From Bryopsis sp. KO-2023 (Eukaryota; Chlorophyta; Ulvophyceae; Bryopsidales; Bryopsidaceae), in contig BSYQ01000005.1 in assembly GCA_030272585.1 (NCBI GenBank), positions 620,001 through 684,000 of the forward strand: a stretch of 64,000 nt of DNA, in the 5' to 3' direction. The translations under genes and the position numbers were made by a program. Below the pieces are notes generated by a model. It saw only the letters and a program-made list of their open reading frames with translations, searched no databases and was not told the origin of the DNA. This document shows positions 33,644 to 44,849 of the stretch, piece by piece; the first letter of the stretch is position 1, and each line of letters begins with the position of its first letter.

Positions 33644-36542
33644 ATGTCTTTGTCTCAGCCGCTTCGACGCCAGCACTACTTTGGACCCTGCGGCGACGAG
33701 GCGTTACTTTGTGGTGGTGAGAACAGATCTGAATCAACTACGGCAGCGATCACTACGCGAATCCTTCGTTCCCTGACCAAAAACCCCGAAGGAAAGTGTT
33801 GTCTCAGACTGGCGGATCGTAAAACTATTTCGTTTGTTTTCGTTTGGATTCAGGACGAGATCGGTCGCGGCAGTTACGGAAGAGTGATCTCTGCGAAAAA
33901 CAAGGAAGGCAATCTGGTGGCGATCAAGCGAATGGGGGATGTTAACGAAATGGGAACCTGGGTGAGTGGTTGCGCGTCCAGTCTCAGCCGCCTAGGTGCA
34001 AGATTCGATTTGATCGTGTGCGCATGTCATGCGCAGCGAGCCCATGTGAATCCATGTGGATCGACAGTGTCGAAATTGCAAGGGATCCTATGGCGGCTGC
34101 ATTTGGGGTTGATCTTGATAATCCGATAGGCAGAGCTGCCCATGTTCGTGGTATGAGTGTGTTCGACTTTGATTATTGTTCCTATTTTACAGGAAAAGGT
34201 ATTTGCTAGAAGGGAGTTGCAACAGAATATGATCCTCGACCATCCACACATCGTTACGTGCATCGAGGTCAGTGGATTTCTTAAACAAATGAAAAACCTT
34301 CATCGAAGGAAATTTTGTTGAATGCAGACCGGTATACTTCAAAAAGTTTTCCTTGTTCTTGTTCTTGCTTTGATTTTTTTTTTTTTTGTTCCCCCGAAAT
34401 AATGAGGGTTGGCTTGTTTGCACTCAGCGATCTTTTTTCTGTCCTTCCTTTGCATGGATTCTTTTTTTTACTGATTTCGGGGCTGAATTTTAAGAAGCTC
34501 AAGTTCTGCAAGGAATATCTTTCAACATAATTTTCAATGTCAGCACGCTCACATATTCTTTTGGTGCATTTTATTTCCATTTATCAATGCATAAGCCAAA
34601 TATGAAATTGATGCGTAAATGGAAATATGAATGAATTGCTCAGTGTTCACAGTAGTAGCTTCATGCTGGACTGACAGAAGCTTCTTTCTTGTGCACATGT
34701 GCATCGCTTCCCTCTCAATCAAAAACATATACATGAAAAACCATCAGCACTTTTATTGTGGGAATGAGCTCTTTCTAGTGCTGGAGCTAGCCCCGGGTGG
34801 AACCCTCCGGTCGTTTATCAACAGCCATGGTGGATCGCTTCGAGAAGCTGAGGCCAGATGGTTTTTCCAGCAGATTATTCTTGCCGTGGATTATGCACAC
34901 AAAATGGTAAAACTGAAAAAAGAAAGTTCCACATTAGCAACAATACTCACAGCATCAGCAAACCTGTATAAGTCGAGCAATGCAAACACATATTGTCTGA
35001 GGAGTCAGTTTTCTTCCCTCGTCCAGCTTATAACAGCCCAATCACCTCCAATATTGATTTGGAAATTATATTCGTTGCAAATTGAATAGTCATGCAGAAG
35101 GTATTTTCTTTTAATCCAGAAAAAAGTTTACCTGTTCAAATACCTATCCACTGTTGCCTATCGAGAGTTTTCAATGCTGACTCATGTGGTATTTTTTTCT
35201 CGGTTCATCCGCTGATCAATCTTTGGATAACTAGTTCTTGTGCTTTGTTTTTTTTAGGGCGTTTTCTTCCGTGATATAAAATTGGAAAACATAGTGATGG
35301 GGAAGAACGAAATAATAATGCTGTGTGACCTTGGATTTTCAAAGGTAAAAATAGCAGCTAGAGATTCATAAGGGGGGTGGGGATTTTCGGAAGATTTTCT
35401 TTTGTTTCGGTGTTTAGTTGTACATGATGGGCGAAAACGCAACTCAGAATCATCAGTTCTTCTGCGAAAGGCTTTTTTTGGGGGGTCCCCCCCCCCCCCC
35501 CCCATTTTGGATAAAACCTGGTGCAGACTATTTTGTTTATTTACTTCTGTGATGTTGATGTTTCAGGCTTTTTTTCTTGTTTTGTTCTTGTTTTTTTTTT
35601 GCAGTGCACTCGGCTTGATACTGGTTGCAACACTTTTCTTGGAACGCCACGATACATCGCTCCGGAGCTTCATGAATTTTTGTTTTCACAAAATCTTGGA
35701 TTTAGAATCATGGATGTCCCTGAGCATGATGGAAAGGTAAAGAGGTTCCGAGAAATTCTAAATTTTGGTCATCAGGGGTTGCTCTCCTTAAAAACCTGCA
35801 TGAATAAAAATAGATGTTCATGTCTTTAGTCTGCTTGTTTTCGGCTGGGGGCTTAATCCTTCTTTTTATTAAAAAATACCCAAAAACAAATGTCAGGAAT
35901 ATGCCTTGCGCACAAAGAAAAAACCCTGGAAAAATGCCCAAAATGGTACCTGTATGATGCAGTGACACGAGGTGGGACTGTGTAAATATCCACTGTTGCT
36001 ATTGAATTGCGCTAAGGTTTTGATTTGTGGATGTCTGTTTCTAGGCATTGGACCTCTTTGCTGCCGGTGTATGTCTTCACGTGATGATCTATGGGGAATA
36101 CCCAGAACCTGTATTGCCTGGAAACTTGAACAGAAACTTGAACATCCCTGGCCCGAGTAACCCATTGAAAAATCTTTCTTATAAGATTCCTTCATGCTCA
36201 AAGAGGGGCCCAGTATCAGAAGATTGCCAGAATTTGATTGCTGGATTACTGTGCCCTGACCCTAAGGAAAGACTCACCACTGAGGGGATCCTGTCGCACC
36301 CCTGGTTTGTGACAGACTTGCCGAAAAGGTTCCATGGGTTTAACAAAAGGGCTGCAAAAAAAAATGTCAAGAAGGTTTTGGATAGGAAACTGGCCAAGTG
36401 CCCTGTTGGACCGTTGGATATCGAAGGCAGATCAGGGGTAGGAAGGAAAACAACCATGGTGTCAATGATCAGGGGGAGTTTTGAAAAGGTGGGGCTCCAG
36501 ATTAAAAAGCTACTGACTCATCGAATGTGTCTAGCGATTTGA
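33644..36542 (+). CDS. SnRK2-like kinase K3 (first exon frameshifted)
   Basis: Exons by comparison with K1: 33644-33716, 33854-33961, 34193-34267, 34748-34906, 35258-35344, 35605-35736, 36045-36542. Exons 2-7 are open in phase 0 and encode IGRGSYGRV, VAIK, FFRDIKLEN, CDLGFSK, GTPRYIAPE and HPWF, so the kinase domain itself is complete. Exon 1 has a net 2-base deletion relative to K1, near 33698-33702. With the equivalent donor the frame does not match exon 2 and a stop follows. Either the gene is dead, it uses another first exon, or it starts at an internal Met downstream of the glycine loop. A C-run of about 16 lies in intron 5 (35487-35502). Confidence 0.65.
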
Positions 36543-37733
36543 TCGAAATCTTGCTGGTCCCTTTTTTTTCCCAACCGATGCTCTTTTTTTTGTTGTTTTC
36601 ATTTGCATACACACGTCCATATGAATGTGACAGACACTTTGTTTTTTTTTTATATATTACCCAAGAGGGGAGGGGAGGCTGTACAATTGTTTTTTTTCGT
36701 TTTCAGTTTTTCCCAGAGTACTTGTTAAAAACCACTTTTAACAGCAGAACTGGAGAGAGGGTTTTGGGAAAAAGAAAATCTTTTTCTTGTTGCTGGTTTT
36801 GTATTTTTTGGGGGGAAGGGGCATTCTATATAGTTTTGTTATCGATTATTGAGCAGCGTATGACTTACAGAGGAGCATTGACTGCCCACAATTCTGATTT
36901 CACTGTCGGTGGTTGGTTGGTTGGTTGGTCACGATTAGGGATTCCTGTGAATTAATCGAAATGTGTAATATTTATGGTGGTTTCGTGAGAAAAACAAAAC
37001 ATTCTTTTTTGCGTTAATGCACGTTGTCGGGCTACTTGGTTGATATGATATGGTTGGTTGCAACTCGTCAAGTGCACGAGACGATAATAATATTTGCACC
37101 ACCACCATTTCCAGTCTTATCCCATTTTCGAACAACTGCCAACTCCTCCACGAAACAATCGACAGTTCTCACAACTCCTAAACTGCCCCCCTTACTAGTT
37201 TTCACATCTGTTGATTCAATATTTCTCGAATCAACATTTACACAGCATGCAAAGGAACAAAAAAGAAACAAACAAGGTCACGTGCAGATGACCGGTTAGA
37301 ACAGCTTCTGAAATTCTTCACTCAATACAGAATTTCAGGTGACGATGGCAGGAAGAAAAGGTTCTGTTTGTTTGCTTGCTAATCCAAAAAAGGCGTTTTC
37401 TTTGATTCTCAGTGTGCGTTTTGGTTTCGGCTCCTGGTGGTGGCTTCATCCCTCCAGGAAGTCTCTACAGCCGTTTCCTCGAACTTTCGTTCACAGGGTC
37501 CCACATGACAACACCCTACAGAAAAAATTTTATATGGGGTGTTGTCACATTCTTGATCTCTGTTGCGATTTTGCCACGTGAGACTCAGGCTGCAGCCCCG
37601 AAATGAAAGTACAAATTTATTTCGACCCAGAAAAATCAGGGTGCACCTTCAGCCCACACCCCGCGCGTGCCCTGGTTTCCTGCGGGCATTCGTGTCCATC
37701 GTTATTCTCCCTCGTTTCCATCTGTTCGTTGCC
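36543..37733. promoter_or_regulatory. K3 3' flank and K4 upstream block
   Basis: From about 36835 it is the shared kinase upstream block, including CACGTG at 37575-37580, 154 bp before the K4 ATG. No other gene is seen. Confidence 0.4.
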
Positions 37734-38264
37734 ATGTCTCTTTCAAAACACTTAGGCCCCTGCGGCGACGAGGGGCGTTACAGTGTGAAGGTGAGAACTG
37801 ATCTGAAACCGCAACGCGGATAGTTCGCTCTCTAATCGAAATTGTTTCTTGTGATTTCAGGCTGGCAGATTGCAAAATTTCCTCGTTCAGATCGAACGTT
37901 CGCATGTTGCTTGGTTTCAGGGCAAGATCAATCGCAGCAGTTGCCAAACAGCGTTATCTGCGGAAAACAGGGAAGGCCATCTGGTGGCGATCAAGCGAAT
38001 GGGTCCCGTGAACGATATACGCCCACAGGTACGTGCTTGCGCCTCTAGTCTCAGCCGCCAAGGCGCACGATTCGATTCGATCGTGTGCGCATGTCATGCG
38101 CAGCGAGTCCATGTGAACCCATGTGGATCGACAATATCGAAATCGCAGGGGGCGGCTGGCGGCTGGCGGCTGTTCTTGTCGGCTCCATTCGGGGGCAATC
38201 TTGACACTGTGACAGGCAGAACTGCACTTGCTTGATGTTGATGCACAAAGGAATATGGTTGGGC

Positions 38265-38296
<32 letters not shown>

Positions 38297-40242
38297 TGAA
38301 ATTGTGCTCAGTGTCTGTTAAAACTGATAGTAGTTTCTTTGTTCAACACAGGAATTGGAATTTGCTAAAAGGGAGTTGCGATTGAATAAGATTCTCAACC
38401 ATCGACACATCGTTAAATGCATCGAGGTCAGTAGATCGCTTAATCAAATAATCAAAGGGTTGTCTTCTTGTCAAAGAAAGCACCTTTTTAAGAAATGATT
38501 GTAATTTCAATATTTTTTTTTCTCTTGCTGATTGGCACAGGAGAAACTCAGCAAAAAGAAAATCACAGCAGCTTCATACTGGGCTGACAGAAGCTTCTTC
38601 TCTCTGTGTGTGTATGTGCATCGCTTCCTTCTTTCCCTGGGCACTATTTTTTTGGTGTTGGAAAAACCATCAGCACTTTTATAGTGGAAATGAGCTCTTT
38701 ACAGTGCTGGAGCCCGCTCCGGATGGAACTCTCCGTTCGTTTGTTGACAACCATGGTGGATCGCTTCCAGAAGCTTGGGCTAGACAGTTTTTTCAGCAGA
38801 TTATTCTTGCCGTGGATTATGCACACAAAATGGTAAAACTGAAGAGAAATGCTGTTTTTGTTCTGCAACATTTTCAAATCTGTTTGGAGAACACAGAAAT
38901 GCCATTTTTTGTATTGGAGGTGATTGTGCTTTGTGTAAACTAATTTCAATATCACAGACAGAGGAGCTTGCCTGTTCATTAACGTTTTCCACTGCTGCTC
39001 ATTGAGCACTTGAGGTTCTGATTCTTTTCACTTGTTTGTTTTTTTCCTCGTTTAATTTATCATTTTTTTATGGCTGCTTTTTTTGGGTTTTTTTTTAGGG
39101 TGTTTTCTTCCGTGATATAAATTTGGAAAACATACGGATGGGGAGGGACAACAACATTATGCTATGTGACCTTGGATGTTCAAAGGTAAAAATAACAGCA
39201 GCACATAAAAATCACTGAACGCTTGATGAGGGAGGCATAGACTATTTCACTTTTTTTAATTTTATTTATTTATTTTTTTTCTGAGGGAAAGCAGCAAATC
39301 AAAACCATAATTTCACATTTTTGCCCTCTTTTTTTTTCCAATCTGTTCGTCCATTCGTGATTTCGATAACGTTTAAAGCTTGATTTTATTTAAATTTTCA
39401 AATTTGTCCATGAACGTTTCTTTTGTTTTGCAGTGCACTTGGTTCGACGTCGTTTGCAATTCGTTGCTTGGAACGCCGTATATCGCTCCGGAGCTTCTTC
39501 ACTATTGCATGTTCAACCCTATTGGACTCGGAATCATTGATGCCTTAAAGGTGAGAGACCATCAAAATTTCAGATTTTCATATCAAAAAGCTTGATTTTG
39601 GGTTAACCGTTGAAGCTTTCCATCGCAACCAGAAAACAGAGACCAGTCCATAAAAACATGCACCGTAGTTACAATTGGCTGTGAGGGTTTTGATTTGGTG
39701 GTGCCTGTTGCTAGGCATTGGACCTCTTTGCTGCCGGTGTATGTCTTTTTGTGATGATCTATGGGGAATCCCCAGAGCTTATATTGTTGAAAAGAAACTT
39801 CAACAGCCCTGGCCCGAGCAACCCATTGCAAAATCTCTCTTATAGTGTTCCTCGAAGTTCACCCAGGGGCACAGTACCAGAAAATTGCCGAGACTTGATT
39901 GGCGGGTTGCTCCGCCCTGACCCTAAGGAAAGACTCACCATGGAGGGAATCCTGTCGCACCCCTGGTTTATGACAAACTTGCCGGAAGGCTTCCATGGGT
40001 TTAACAAATGGACTGCGAAGAGAAATGTCGAGAAGGTTTTAGCGGCGGATCTGGTCAAGTGCCCTGTTGAGCGACAAAGGCTGCTGAATATCGGGGGCTA
40101 TCAGCAAGCTAATGGATCGAGAATTGAGAATAACGAAAGTGGTGGGGTTGCGAAGGGAACAACCATGGTGCCAACGGTCAGGGGGCGTTTTGGAAAGGTG
40201 GGACTCTGGATGAAAAAGCTTCTGATGTGTTGTGCATTTTGA
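37734..40242 (+). CDS. SnRK2-like kinase K4 (glycine loop lost)
   Basis: Seven phase-0 exons: 37734-37790, 37921-38028, 38352-38426, 38674-38832, 39099-39185, 39434-39550, 39715-40242; 376 residues, open throughout. It keeps the VAIK lysine, FFRD Asp, LEN Asn, DLG and APE. However, the stretch that is IGCGSYGTV in K1 reads INRSSCQTA here, so all three glycines are gone, and the catalytic-loop Lys (RDIKLEN) is Asn (RDINLEN). PGGTL has become PDGTL. An open frame with selective loss of nucleotide-binding residues suggests a pseudokinase or an early stage of decay. Flanks match K1 on both sides, so K1 and K4 are probably the closest pair. Confidence 0.8.
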
Positions 40243-42200
40243 GCGAAAATCTCCCATTTGTACACGACCGATTCTATTTTTATTGTGTTGGCATTCATAT
40301 CCATATGAATGTGACAGGTACTTTGTATTTTTTTTTCTTAAATTACCAGGGGGCAGGGGTTGTATGCTAGCTCCAGAACATAGATCTATGTGTATTATCT
40401 ACTTCTTTGTCGTAGCTAGGTATCTTTTCCCACGAGTCTTTTAATGGATGGCCTCCACAGTCGGAGGCCAATTTCAAGTTTTGGGCAATGCTTTGAAGGG
40501 GAAATAAGTATTTGGTTCGGTCAATTTTTTTTCCTCACGATATTGTGGCACTTGTAGATTTGTGACGGGAAAAATTTGCAGAATTTTATGGGAATTTGTT
40601 TTCCATCTGATTATCCAGATGGGAAAAACATGCCCTACCCCCTTACCGAGAAACAATTTTTATTGGGCATAAAAATAAATTTCACAGCGGGTCGGAGAGA
40701 ACCTTGTTTTTCCTACTGTGCTGGGAAGATGCCACACTCTGATTCCGATTCAGCATTCTAGCTGATGCTTGGTGAGTGTCGCATGGTAGTGGCCTTGTTT
40801 TTTCGTGAACGAATTTTTCTCAAGAATTTATAAATTAATAGATTAGTTGGAAGCGACATGCCAGGGGATAATAGAATGAAATAGAAAAAAAAAACTTTCA
40901 GGTTTCAGTTCTTCCCAGTTTTTAAAGTATTTTTAACAGCGGAGTGGAGGAGTGGGTTTGGGCAAAAAAATAAAAACCTCCGAGCAAAAGGGATGTTTTC
41001 TTGTTGCTCTTTTTAAAGTTTTTTTTTGGTGGTTCTTGTACCGCTTATACATTTTTTTTTTAATCGATCGCTGAGAAGTGCATTGAGGATGTGGGACGAA
41101 GGACGGGAATCCGGATTGGAAATTTATTAATTGAAATTGCTATTGATGGGCTGTTGGCAATAATGTTTATCCCCTGTGAGGATGAGAATATTGAAAAATG
41201 TAAACTTTATGGTTGCTTTTGCAAAAAGAAAGAGTGCATGGTGGAGAGGAGCAATTCTTCCCTATGAAACTTGTTGATCCATCAATCAATAAACAATGCT
41301 ACACGGAAACTTTTCTGGCAATCAATACATATTATTCTGTTATTAAAAACAGGTGGTTTGTTTTCAATTCGAAGGTCCCCCGCAATTCCCCCGCAATTAC
41401 ATACAGAAGTGTCGTACAGTTTTTTTTGTCTTTTGACTATTTTCATACAATGATAGAAAATAGATGATAGATACTTTCTTTGTCGCTCTAATATACTCCT
41501 CTCGCTTGGATCCAGTCAGGGCACAAGGGGAAGAGATTTCACATGCGATAGATTTGCATGGACTTTATGTCTAAAACTGGTTTATGGATTTTGCTTTGGG
41601 GTTCAGATGTTCACCTGCATCAACTCCCTCCTCATAAACAACGCAATGATAAAAGCCAATGGTTTTGGCTGGAAATGCTGAGTACTCGGCCACAGAACAT
41701 TTTATAAACAAACATTACATCCAGAGTCTTCTCAAAGAAGTAAAAACAAAACATCTATCATCAGAAGGCCATCAGATACGACAGAAAGGAAATTTTTAGA
41801 TTTACAAGCAAAAAAGCATTTTTGTCTGACTTCACGGTTTGTTCCAGGTCCCTGTTCCTTGCTATTTTTAGAACATTATGTCACTGGAGCGGTATTCACC
41901 TCTTTGGTCAAGGTTTCTTTTCTGCATTCCCTTGTTGCTGTAGCTACAGCCCCAATCGATGCCTTCATCTCTTCACTGACATTCTCTACTTTGAATCGAA
42001 AGAAATATAAATCTACTGTTACGTCACCCCGTAAAACAATACTTGGTGGCTTCGTTTCAGGTACTGACCATCGATACAGGAGCGACAGATATAAAACAAA
42101 GAGCGGCATGGTTGGTGCGACTCCTTCGAAAGGTGAAGCCGGAAGGTGAAGCTTCGCAGTTTTTGTTTTTTGGCAAGAAAGGAAACAGAGAGTGAAGTCG
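40243..42200. other. K4 3' flank and inner edge of inverted arm B
   Basis: 40.24-41.45 kb matches the K1 3' flank. From about 41.64 kb it matches 17.3-17.8 kb in reverse. No coding sequence supported. Confidence 0.5.
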
Positions 42201-43361
42201 ATGCAACAACAGTTTCGGGTAGCGAACGTCGGCAGTTGCGGGGGGCGACGGCCTTCTCCCGAAAGTGGATACTGCGAGCTTGCCCGGTTGAGCAGGGTGT
42301 GCTGGGTGGAATTCGAAGGCGACCTTCATGACGTCCCCCGTGGACTCTACGTGGCGCGATGGCGAATAAAGCTCGACCGAATCGAATACGAGTGCACCTG
42401 GCGGGTGAAACAGTTCAGAGAGGTGGTTGGCGCCGATGGGCAAACGGAACAGGTCCTAGTTAGGGAAGCGCACAGCTCCCACATTACCGACACGGATACT
42501 TGCAAAGATCGAATGAGACAGTTGTTGCGGAGCAAAGTGGGGAAAGGGTGGTTCTACCTGGAGCTCTCGTTGTGGAACCTACAGGACGGTGCGAAGAGAC
42601 TGTCTTTCTCGTTGTGCGGGGGAAACCCACATTGGTGCTCCGCAATGAAGATCGACAGCTTCGAACTGGTTCCGTACAGGTTGGATTGGGGTGTGGAGAG
42701 GCTTCTGTGGCTGGGGTGCTTGAAAGACAAGGACTCGTTCCTACACTGCCTACCACAGAACGTGGTTGCGATTGTCTTGCAACGCTTGGCGGCGGCGGAG
42801 GCGGAGGCGGAGGCGGAGGCGGAGGCAGAGGGAGAGATGATGCCAAGAGCCAGAAACTGCGAAGACGTCTCGGTGAGTTTTCCGCGCGAATCCGAAAATC
42901 AGGTTCCAAATTCCGTCAAATCGCAATATCCATTCCGAGGGATTTGAGTCGTCAAATTCAGGGGTTCTGTTTTTTAATATTGACCTTGACTTTGATCAAA
43001 ATCTACGATCCTTCCGTCAAGCACTGACAGTCAGTCAGTCGGACAATCAGTCAGTCAGATCACTTAAATACGTTGATCTTCTTTTCTTTGGTGGTGCACA
43101 ACTTTTTTTTTTCTCCAGCGGTGGAGCAGGGGAGGTGGATTTGTAGTGGTCGTGTTGTGCCACAATCGATCATCCAAAAATGCACCAGTAATAAGTAAGC
43201 TTTGGATTCACTGGCAGATAGAGACCGAATCCAGTGCAGGCCTGCGGATGAGAATCGTTTGGACAAATCCATATACATCATGCTCGACTGAGGATATGAC
43301 TCAAGGCCTACCTTGTCTGGAATGGGAGGATGGTTTGTTTTACAAAGTACCATCAATATAA
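42201..43361 (+). CDS. PP2-domain protein, copy B (intact)
   Basis: Two exons, 42201-42872 and 43119-43361, joined in phase 0 across a GTGAGT...CTCCAG intron; 304 residues. The PP2-like domain covers about residues 25-165: SGYCELARLSRVCWVEFEGD, YVARWRIKLDR, CTWRVKQF, KGWFYLELSLWNL, LSFSLCGGNPHWC and ELVPYR. Plant PP2 domains bind glycans and often sit in F-box proteins of SCF ubiquitin ligases. LPQNVVAIVLQRL (about 190-202) resembles an F-box start but lies after the PP2 domain, the reverse of the plant order, so F-box identity is doubtful. An Ala-Glu repeat from GGCGGAGGC triplets follows (42789-42830). Exon 2 encodes WIHWQIETE and LRMRIVWTNPY of unknown fold. Copy A is an inverted duplicate with frame damage. 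Confidence 0.7.
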
Positions 43362-44849
43362 ACTCTCAACCTCATCAATCCAGTCAGCCTTTCTTATTTC
43401 TGAAATTTTATTTTCGAAGAGCCATGAAACTGCAGCAACCCAGAGCCCCCTCTGAGAGATCATTTTCAATTTGTTAGAAACTTTTGTTTTGGTGTCCTCA
43501 GCGCTTGAAGTGAATTTGCAGGATTGAGAAGAAAAAAAAAACATGTACAGTAGAGGCTGCTTCAGAAGTCAGCCTTGGAACCGGCACTTTCTAGGCTTAT
43601 CAAGCGATTGACAGGCCTCAGGTGTACAGCTATAGCGACCTGGTCATGTGTAAAAAGATTCCAGATTAACCGATTGGCTTTCGAACGTAAGTCCAACATG
43701 CGAAACGAAACGACTAGAGTCCAGCATACAAAACGAAAATAGAGATGAGTCATGCAGAAAAAACTCACCGAACCTGTAAAAATCGATGAACTTGTCCTGC
43801 AATCAGGGAGAACAAATAATTATTTGTTATAACAAACAAACAAGACTACGTGCAGAGGAGCGGTGTCCACCAGTGTTAAGCACCTGGGAAGTTCTGGTGG
43901 GTTGTTCTGTAAATCTGACTGGGAACATTTGTTTCAGCGATGAATGGAAATTGGTCAGGTGGAGTGGTTGGTTCCATTTTGGAGCTTGTCTGTAAATTTG
44001 CGGTTTTTGACTTCAAGTGACAAAGACGTTGTTACTGGGTATACACCCCTTTCAAGGTGAAATTTCAACACCGCCAAAAAAAAACCCGGTCCTTCCCTAG
44101 AAATTCGAAATACGAGATACGAAATTCATCAATCAACCAATCAAACTAGTATTATTTTGTACGCCACTGAAGGAAATATCTAAAGGTTCTTTTTGTTTGT
44201 GTTCACGAATCCAAGGTCTAAAGCTGTAATGGGAAAAAGAAAAGCAGTCGGTGTCTTTGAATATTTTCCATGTCATGCAAGCATTCAGCAGTGTGAGTTT
44301 TGGTTACTGATCAATTCATGAATTCAGTATCTTGCTTCGAAGTAGGGGTCCATGCATGGGCATGTCAAACAGATACATTTATCGGAGAGGAACTGGATGA
44401 CACTTAAAAACATGAGTTGACTCAAAGTAGCTCTTTTTATATCAGTGCAGACGTCTTTATCAACGCTCCTAGTTCTTGGAACAATAAAGTTACTTTAAAG
44501 AAGCAGGTCCCCACACCTTTTTCTCGATATTCAGATGTAAACAAGCGCAGCGTTGAAACTCGTCCTTGGTGTTCTCTCTGTGCCCAAACTCCCAATCACC
44601 TGCAGTGTTTGTAGATACGGACACGTGTAATAAAGACTCCCAATCACCTGCAGAAAAATATGATGGTCGATATGCGTTTCTTTGCTGTGGTGATGCGTGA
44701 AATTTGTGAGAGACAAGTCGTCCAAAAAAACGCTTGTGCCAAAGGGTGGCGTTACAACTGTAAGCGATGGGACCTCATAGAAAGACGAGAACACCCCTGC
44801 CACCGCACCTGCCCTTTCAGAATTCTGTTTTTCTGTTTTTGCGTCGACA
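43362..44849. other. Spacer of inverted arm B
   Basis: Matches parts of the arm A spacer in reverse. No supported coding sequence. Confidence 0.5.
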
